The notes under the pieces: model-generated | The model's database searches: none | The model's input: only the letters and a program-made list of their open reading frames with translations | Told to the model about the DNA's origin: nothing | Shown here: in pieces, positions 57,677 through 64,000 of the stretch | How the letters are laid out: the number at the start of each line of letters is the position of its first letter | How positions within the stretch are numbered: the stretch's first letter is position 1 | Translations under genes and position numbers: made by a program | Source: Mycobacterium sp. GA-2829 | GTDB lineage: Bacteria > Actinomycetota > Actinomycetes > Mycobacteriales > Mycobacteriaceae | Direction of reading: 5' to 3' | DNA: 64,000 bases | NCBI RefSeq assembly: GCF_001499965.1 | Contig: NZ_LQIT01000027.1 | Location: 1 to 64,000, forward strand

Positions 57677-59527
57677 ATGACAGTGGAGTTCTTCGGCGAG
57701 GTTTCCGGCGTCTCGGTGCTGGCGCAGGGTGACGAGGGCGGCGGCACCGCCATCCATGAGGTCATCGGCCTGTCGGTTGCCGCGGTGATCGTCAGCGCAA
57801 TCCTCCTTTACATCGGCTACCTGCACCGCAACCACAAGATCAGCTGGTTGACGAAGCTGGCCGACTGGTCGGGCCGACGATTCAAACGGCCGCCGTGGGT
57901 GGCGCTGCCGATCGCGATGTTCATCGCCTCGATCATCTGCGCGCTGTTCGGCTTCATCTGGGACGTCAGCCTGCACATCGGAAACGGACGCGACGACGGT
58001 GCGCTGGCGAACCCTGCGCATTACTTCATCCTCATCGGCCTGTTCGGCATCTTCGTCGCCGGGTGCACCGCCATGGTGCTGCCCTTCGACCGTCCGGGCC
58101 CGGCGGCGGTCCGCATCACCGACCACTGGTACGCGCCGGTCGGCGGCCTCGTGATGGCCGGTTGCGGTCTCTACGCGCTGATGGGCTTTCCGCTCGACGA
58201 CATCTGGCACCGCATCTTCGGCCAGGACGTCACGCTGTGGGGGCCGACGCACCTGATGATGATCGGCGGCGCCGGCTTCTCCACCCTGGCGGCGCTCTAC
58301 CTCGAACACGAAGGACGCAGGGACCGGCCCGCCGACGCCCCGGCCGACGGTATCGGGCTGAAGTTCGTGCAGTACCTGGCCTTTGCCGGCGTCCTGATCG
58401 GCGCATCGGTCTACCAGATCGAGTTCGACTTCGGGGTGCCGCAGTTCCGGCAGGTGTTCCAGCCGATGCTGATCGCAGCGGCCGCGGGTCTGGCGCTGGT
58501 CGGCGCACGGATCTTCATGGGTCGCGGCGCGGCGCTGATCGCCGCGATCATCGCGGTCGGCCTGCGCGGGATCGTCGCCTTCGCGGTGGCCCCGGTGCTC
58601 GACGCGCCGGTCAACTGGTTCGCGCTCTACCTCGGCGCCGCGGTCGTCGTCGAACTCCTCGCACTCACCCCGTTGATCAAACGGCCCGTGCTGTTCGGCC
58701 TGGTGGCCGGGCTCGGGATCGGCACCGTCGGCCTGTGGCTGGAGTCGTTGTGGATCAACGCCGTGTACCACCTCCCCTGGCCGACGAGCTTCTGGCCGGA
58801 GGCGCTGGCGATGTCCATTCCGGTCGCGGTGCTCACCGGCGCCTGCGGCGCGATGGTCGGCATGGTGCTCACCGGTCAACGCCTGCCCCGCCGGGCGATC
58901 GGCGTCGGGCTGGTCACCCTGACCGTCGTCGCCATCGGTGCGGCCGCCGCCAACGGGCTGCAGTACAAGGTGCCCGAGAACGCCACCGCCGCGGTCACTT
59001 TGACCGAGGCCCCCGCGGTCGACGGCGCACGGTTCGTGACCGCCGACGTCCGGTTCAACCCGCCCGACGTGGTCAGCGACGACCCGAACTGGGTCTCGGT
59101 GCTCGGCTGGCAGGGCGGTCTACCCAACGAGCGCGGTCAGTTCGTCGACAACCTCGAGAAGGTCGGCCCGGGCCACTACGTGTCGACCCAGCCGATGCCG
59201 GTGTCGGGCACCTGGAAGACGCTGCTGCGCGTGCACGACGGCAAGACGCTGGCGGCCGTGCCGATCTACCTCGCCGGTGATCCCGGCATCGGCGCGCAGG
59301 AAGTGCCCGCCGAACCGCAGTTCACCCGCCCGATGGTCTCGGAGATCACGATCCTGCAGCGTGAGCGCAGCCCCGACATCCCGCAGTCGCTGTGGCTGAT
59401 CGGGTGCCTGGTGGTGTTGGTCTGCACGCTGACGATGATCGCCGGCATCACCTGGGGTGGCGGCCGGATCAACAACAGCGAGCCGAGCGGGAGCGAGGCC
59501 GAACTGCAACCGTCGGCCCAGGCATGA
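57677..59527 (+). CDS. Polytopic membrane protein with PmoC-like Asp/His motifs and an external domain
   Basis: The protein has 616 residues, with roughly 12 helices in 25-425, an extracytoplasmic beta-type domain (about 428-535) and a final helix (about 570-592). Two copies of a motif are visible: Asp96-x3-His100...Pro-Ala-His115 and Asp174-x3-His178...Pro-Thr-His192. The second (Asp-Asp-Ile-Trp-His, then Gly-Pro-Thr-His) resembles the Asp/His/His metal site of PmoC/AmoC, which reads Asp-x2-Trp-His ... Pro-Ser-His. The external domain (Gly-Pro-Gly-His-Tyr, Gly-Thr-Trp-Lys) recalls YtkA/FixH-like folds. I infer a copper-binding membrane protein; no homologue is named with confidence. It is the first of four translationally coupled genes. 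Confidence 0.7.
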   Translation: MTVEFFGEVSGVSVLAQGDEGGGTAIHEVIGLSVAAVIVSAILLYIGYLHRNHKISWLTKLADWSGRRFKRPPWVALPIAMFIASIICALFGFIWDVSLHIGNGRDDGALANPAHYFILIGLFGIFVAGCTAMVLPFDRPGPAAVRITDHWYAPVGGLVMAGCGLYALMGFPLDDIWHRIFGQDVTLWGPTHLMMIGGAGFSTLAALYLEHEGRRDRPADAPADGIGLKFVQYLAFAGVLIGASVYQIEFDFGVPQFRQVFQPMLIAAAAGLALVGARIFMGRGAALIAAIIAVGLRGIVAFAVAPVLDAPVNWFALYLGAAVVVELLALTPLIKRPVLFGLVAGLGIGTVGLWLESLWINAVYHLPWPTSFWPEALAMSIPVAVLTGACGAMVGMVLTGQRLPRRAIGVGLVTLTVVAIGAAAANGLQYKVPENATAAVTLTEAPAVDGARFVTADVRFNPPDVVSDDPNWVSVLGWQGGLPNERGQFVDNLEKVGPGHYVSTQPMPVSGTWKTLLRVHDGKTLAAVPIYLAGDPGIGAQEVPAEPQFTRPMVSEITILQRERSPDIPQSLWLIGCLVVLVCTLTMIAGITWGGGRINNSEPSGSEAELQPSAQA

Positions 59528-59685
59528 CCGTGACACCGGACGTCCAGCTCCTCGCCGACCATCCGATCTGGATCGCCGTGCCGGCCTTCGCGCCCGCCTT
59601 CGTGGTGGCCGGGGTGGTCGTCTACATTGCCGCCAAGAATCGCCGCAAGGGCGGCGACACCCCCGACGGAGAAGGGAACCCGTGA
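59524..59685 (+). CDS. Small single-helix membrane protein
   Basis: This encodes 53 residues with one helix (about 16-38) followed by a basic Lys-Asn-Arg-Arg-Lys-Gly tail. The ATG overlaps the stop of the upstream gene (ATGA) and its stop overlaps the lipoprotein start (GTGA). It is too small for a catalytic role and may be a stabilising subunit. Confidence 0.72.
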   Translation: MTVTPDVQLLADHPIWIAVPAFAPAFVVAGVVVYIAAKNRRKGGDTPDGEGNP

Positions 59686-60104
59686 CTCGACGCACCGGAT
59701 CAGTCCTCATCGCGACCGTGGCGGCTCTGACGCTCGCCGCCTGCGGCGGCACCCAGGACAGCGAGGAGGCGTCGAGCCCGAATCCGTCCGCGTCGACGAT
59801 CAGCCCGTCGGACATGACCGACCAGCAGCGGCCCGCCGACCGGCTCACCATCGACGTCAGCATCGAGGGCGGCACCGTCACCCCGACCAACGCGCGGCTG
59901 CAGGGCAAGGTCGGTGAACCGATAGTGTTGCGCGTCAACAGCGACGCCGCCGACGAACTGCATGTGCACTCCGTGCCCGAGCACACCTTCAAGGTGGAGC
60001 CCAAGGACGGGCAGCAGTTCCAGTTCACCGCGGAGGTGCCGGGCAACATCGACATCGAGCTGCACGAGCTCAACCGCGTGATCGCCAGCGTGCAAGTGCA
60101 GTGA
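59682..60104 (+). CDS. Cupredoxin-like lipoprotein (EfeO-type domain)
   Basis: The protein has 140 residues. A lipobox Leu-Ala-Ala-Cys (Cys near residue 20) marks a lipoprotein. After a Ser/Pro linker, residues about 50-140 form a cupredoxin-like beta domain with Asp-Glu-Leu-His-Val-His-Ser (about 86-92) and His in Glu-Leu-His-Glu-Leu (about 128), candidate Cu ligands. It sits outside the membrane. In the operon it could deliver copper or electrons to the PmoC-like protein. Starts GTG overlapping the previous stop. Confidence 0.8.
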   Translation: MTRRTGSVLIATVAALTLAACGGTQDSEEASSPNPSASTISPSDMTDQQRPADRLTIDVSIEGGTVTPTNARLQGKVGEPIVLRVNSDAADELHVHSVPEHTFKVEPKDGQQFQFTAEVPGNIDIELHELNRVIASVQVQ

Positions 60105-61438
60105 CTCCCGGCGCGCAGGTCACGGTCCTCGCGCACGGTCTCGGCGGGTCCACGGATCTGCCGATCCCCTACACCTATGCGCTGCTCGGTGCGGCGTGGG
60201 CGCTCACCGCGACCTTCGCCGTGGTCGCGCTCGCCTGGCGCAAACCGCGCTTCGACGAGACCCGTCCAGGACGGGCGCTGCCGCCCTGGGTGACCGCCGC
60301 CGTCGACGCGCCGGTGACCCGCTGGATCCTTGCGCTGCTCGCACTGGCGGTCACCGTGTGGGTGGCACTCGCCGCGTTCTTCGGTCCGCAGAACGCCGAG
60401 AACCCGCTGCCCGGCGTGTTCTACGTGCTCATGTGGGTCGGCTTGGTCGCGGTGTCGTGGGCGATCGGACCGGTGTGGCGGGCGATCTCGCCGGTGCGCG
60501 CCCTGTACCGGGTCCTGGGTCTGCGCCGCCGCGGCGACCGGCGCCAGTATCTGGTGCGGCTCGGATACTGGCCCGCGGCGTTCGGGTTGTTCGCGTTCGT
60601 CTGGCTGGAGCTCGCCAGCCCCGATCCGGGTTCGGTGCCCGCCATCCGCACCTGGCTGCTGATCTACCTCGGCGTGACGTTCGCAGGCGCCCTGTGGTTC
60701 GGGGAGCGGTGGTGCGCGCGCGCCGACCCGTTCGAGGTGTACGGCGTCGTCGCGTCCCGGCTGTCGCTGTTCCGGCGCCAACCCGATACGGGCCGGATCG
60801 CCATCGGCAACCCGTTCGACCATCTGCCGACGCTTCCGGTGCGGCCGGGCACCGTCGCGGTGCTGTCGGTACTGCTCGGGTCGACGGCCTTCGACAGCTT
60901 CTCGGCGATGCCGGTGTGGCGCAATTTCGTCGACTCGACCGCCACCGGACCGTGGACGGCGACGCTGCTCAAGACCGCCGGGCTGGCACTGTTCGCTCTG
61001 GTCGTCTTCGCGACGTTCACCGCCGCGGCGATGGCCACCGGCGGGGTGGACCGGGCGCGGCGGCGCGAGCTACCCGGCCTGATGGCGCATTCGCTGATCC
61101 CGATCGTGATCGGCTACGTCTTCGCCCACTACCTCACCTACCTGGTCGAACGCGGTCAGCAGACGGTGATCCTGCTGGCCGACCCGATGCAGCGCGGCTG
61201 GAACGTCCTCGGCATCGGCAATCTCGAGGTGAGCTATCTGCTCTCGATGCACCCGTCGGTGCTCGCGACGCTCAAGGTGGCGTTCGTGGTCGCCGGGCAC
61301 ATGGCCGGCGTGGTCGCCGCACACGACCGCGCGCTGCGGCTGTTGCCCAAGACCAACCAGATCACCGGACAGCTCGCGATGATGCTGGTGATGGTCGGCT
61401 ACACCTTCATGGGGCTGTACTTACTATTCGGTGGCTGA
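60101..61438 (+). CDS. Polytopic membrane protein, family sometimes annotated fenitrothion hydrolase
   Basis: The protein has 445 residues with about ten to twelve hydrophobic segments, and begins near Ala-His-Gly-Leu-Gly-Gly-Ser-Thr-Asp-Leu-Pro-Ile-Pro, a start I recall from actinobacterial proteins labelled fenitrothion hydrolase (FedB-like). That label rests on a single enzyme and is not a reliable function. Conserved polar positions in the helices (Glu in Trp-Leu-Glu-Leu; His-Tyr in Ala-His-Tyr-Leu-Thr; His-Met and His-Asp near the end) could bind metal. It is the last gene of the four-gene operon, starting inside the lipoprotein stop (GTGA). Confidence 0.75.
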   Translation: MTPGAQVTVLAHGLGGSTDLPIPYTYALLGAAWALTATFAVVALAWRKPRFDETRPGRALPPWVTAAVDAPVTRWILALLALAVTVWVALAAFFGPQNAENPLPGVFYVLMWVGLVAVSWAIGPVWRAISPVRALYRVLGLRRRGDRRQYLVRLGYWPAAFGLFAFVWLELASPDPGSVPAIRTWLLIYLGVTFAGALWFGERWCARADPFEVYGVVASRLSLFRRQPDTGRIAIGNPFDHLPTLPVRPGTVAVLSVLLGSTAFDSFSAMPVWRNFVDSTATGPWTATLLKTAGLALFALVVFATFTAAAMATGGVDRARRRELPGLMAHSLIPIVIGYVFAHYLTYLVERGQQTVILLADPMQRGWNVLGIGNLEVSYLLSMHPSVLATLKVAFVVAGHMAGVVAAHDRALRLLPKTNQITGQLAMMLVMVGYTFMGLYLLFGG

Positions 61439-61466
61439 GGTCACATCGCGGGGTTACTGTGGCAGG

Positions 61467-62138
61467 GTGCCGCCCGAAGAGACGCTGGAGCGGGCGCTGG
61501 CCGGTGGATCCCCCCAGAACGTCGGATGGTTCTGCTACCACTTCGCCGACGAACGCTGGGAGTGGTCCGACCCGGTGTACCTGATGCACGGGTACCAGCC
61601 GGGGTCCGTCGCTCCCACCACCGACCTGGTGCTCGCCCACAAACACCCCGACGACTACGTCTCCGTGGCCGCCACCCTCGACGACATCCGCCGCACCCGG
61701 CGGACGTTCAGCACCCGCCATCGGATCATCGACACCCACAACGGCATCCACGACGTCGTCGTGATCGCCGACCGGCTGGTCGACGAGACCGGCGAGATCG
61801 TCGGCACCCAGGGCTTCTACGTCGACGTCACCCCCACCCGCCGGGAGGACTCCTCCCGGGAGATGGCGGCGGCCACCGCGGCGGCGATGGTCGAACACCG
61901 CGCAGCGATCGAACGCGCCAAGGGCATGCTCATGCTCGTCTACCGCGTCGACGCGGTGGCCGCGTTCGAACTGCTCAAATGGCGCGCCGCCGAGGCCGGG
62001 GTGAAGCTGCGCACCTTCGCCGAACGGTTGCTCGCCGACTTCACCGCCCTCTACTACGAGGACACGCTGCCGCCCCGCTCGGCGTTCGACCACCTCCTGC
62101 TGACCGTGCACCACCGGGTCCGCGCTGCAGGTGTGTGA
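61467..62138 (+). CDS. PAS-ANTAR RNA-binding regulator
   Basis: The protein has 223 residues: a PAS domain (about 15-130) and a C-terminal ANTAR domain (about 150-210) with Glu-Arg-Ala-Lys-Gly-Met-Leu-Met and Val-Asp-Ala-Val-Ala-Ala-Phe-Glu-Leu-Leu. ANTAR domains bind paired hairpins in nascent mRNA and prevent termination. The PAS domain likely senses a small ligand or redox state. The GTG at 61467 is preferred: TACTGT (61455-61460) lies six bases upstream and could be a -10 for a leaderless mRNA. An in-frame GTG at 61431 overlaps the previous gene. Confidence 0.85.
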   Translation: MPPEETLERALAGGSPQNVGWFCYHFADERWEWSDPVYLMHGYQPGSVAPTTDLVLAHKHPDDYVSVAATLDDIRRTRRTFSTRHRIIDTHNGIHDVVVIADRLVDETGEIVGTQGFYVDVTPTRREDSSREMAAATAAAMVEHRAAIERAKGMLMLVYRVDAVAAFELLKWRAAEAGVKLRTFAERLLADFTALYYEDTLPPRSAFDHLLLTVHHRVRAAGV

Positions 62139-62165
62139 CCGCCCGGGCGGCGCTACCGTGACGCT

Positions 62166-62729
62166 ATGCGCGCGCTCATCGTCGTCGACGTCCAGAACGA
62201 CTTCTGCGAAGGCGGCTCACTGGCGGTGACCGGCGGCGCCTCGGTCGCCGGCCGTATCAACGAGCTGATCGGCACGGGCGGTTACGCCCACGTCGTCGCG
62301 ACCAAGGACTTCCACATCGACCCGGGTGAGCACTTCTCCGACACCCCGGACTACCGGGTGTCGTGGCCGCGGCACTGCGTCGCGGGCACCGACGGCGCCG
62401 AATTCCACCCGGACCTCGACCCGTCGCCGTTCGAGGCGGTGTTCACCAAGGGCGAGTACTCGGCGGCCTACAGCGGTTTCGAGGGCAGCGACGCCGCCGG
62501 TACGCCGCTGGCGGACTGGTTGCGTCAGCGCGGCGTCGACGCGGTCGACGTCGTGGGCATCGCCACCGACTACTGCGTACGCGCCACCGGCGCCGACGCG
62601 GCCGCGGCGGGCTTGCGCACCCGGGTGCTGCTCGACCACACCGCGGGCGTCGCCGAGGAGTCGACCGCCGAGGCGGTCGAGGCGCTGCGCAGCGGCGGTG
62701 TGACGGTCGTCGGGGCGGGTGCATCGTAA
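62166..62729 (+). CDS. pncA: Nicotinamidase/pyrazinamidase
   Basis: The protein has 187 residues. The catalytic triad is Asp8, Lys95 and Cys137; the metal ligands are Asp48, His50, His56 and His70, all shifted by one from M. tuberculosis PncA because of a single-residue deletion. It hydrolyses nicotinamide to nicotinate in NAD salvage and converts the prodrug pyrazinamide to pyrazinoic acid. Tyr136 replaces the His137 of M. tuberculosis next to the nucleophile, which could alter substrate fit. Confidence 0.93.
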   Translation: MRALIVVDVQNDFCEGGSLAVTGGASVAGRINELIGTGGYAHVVATKDFHIDPGEHFSDTPDYRVSWPRHCVAGTDGAEFHPDLDPSPFEAVFTKGEYSAAYSGFEGSDAAGTPLADWLRQRGVDAVDVVGIATDYCVRATGADAAAAGLRTRVLLDHTAGVAEESTAEAVEALRSGGVTVVGAGAS

Positions 62730-62801
62730 GGCGCCAAATGGGTATAGCTCGGGGACAGTGGGATCACCCGATCCATGGAACAAGCGTCAGGAGCGTGCAC
62801 T

Positions 62802-64000
<1,199 letters not shown>

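Overview
This window is from a fast-growing, high-GC mycobacterium (Mycolicibacterium type). Evidence: an espR orthologue, an ethA/ethR divergent pair, an H-NS-like Lys/Ala/Pro protein, F420-dependent oxidoreductases, mycobacterial LexA (SOS) boxes, DUF732 and 13E12-family proteins, a cyp138/msrA neighbourhood, and many GTG starts with 4-base stop/start overlaps. Comparisons with M. tuberculosis locus numbers are from memory.

Layout. (1) 1-24 kb follows the M. tuberculosis Rv3847-Rv3859c backbone: Rv3847-like, a Gdt1/TMEM165-type Mn exporter behind a yybP-ykoY riboswitch, espR, Rv3850-like, H-NS-like Rv3852, rraA, ethA/ethR, the Rv3856c-like PHP protein, a 46-codon ORF at the Rv3857c position, gltD and gltB. 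The backbone is interrupted by accessory inserts: an ImmA/IrrE peptidase + membrane protein + Ser/Thr-rich exported protein next to espR, copC-copD, a TipA-like MerR regulator with its own MerR-type promoter, and dinB-katE. (2) 24.5-28.9 kb: hotdog thioesterase, aquaporin, three small exported proteins, Dps, AlkA-type glycosylase. (3) 29-36.6 kb: a tightly coupled carotenoid operon, crtE-crtI-crtB-crtYc-crtYd-methyltransferase-crtU-Rieske oxygenase, predicted to make an aromatic (isorenieratene/leprotene-type) carotenoid and perhaps oxidise it. (4) 36.6-47.8 kb: wax ester synthase-like enzyme and hydrolase, DUF427, an amine oxidase-like flavoenzyme, an Rv1733c-like membrane protein, an 82-residue exported protein, DUF4262, a SnoaL/epimerase/F420 operon behind a KstR-type site, msrB-msrA, and cyp138 with a divergent TetR. 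(5) 47.8-52.2 kb: a TetR-controlled island of two methyltransferases, an alpha/alpha-barrel protein and a GT4 glycosyltransferase; the same palindrome sits at the TetR start and on the glycosyltransferase promoter. (6) 52.3-54 kb: F420/PPOX enzyme, a truncated 13E12 gene with a perfect SOS box, a convergent hypothetical gene with an 11/12 SOS box, and a second copy of the 82-residue exported protein. (7) 54-64 kb: acyl-CoA dehydrogenase, double-DUF427 protein, Zn alcohol dehydrogenase, a four-gene membrane/cupredoxin operon whose first protein carries two PmoC-like Asp/His motifs, a PAS-ANTAR protein, pncA and the 5' part of glgX.

Best leads for something undescribed: the four-gene putative copper membrane operon (57677-61438), the TetR/GT/methyltransferase island with matched operators (47760-52252), the espR-adjacent peptidase module (2601-5118), the Rieske oxygenase ending the carotenoid operon (35614-36618), and three SOS boxes that each overlap a start codon.
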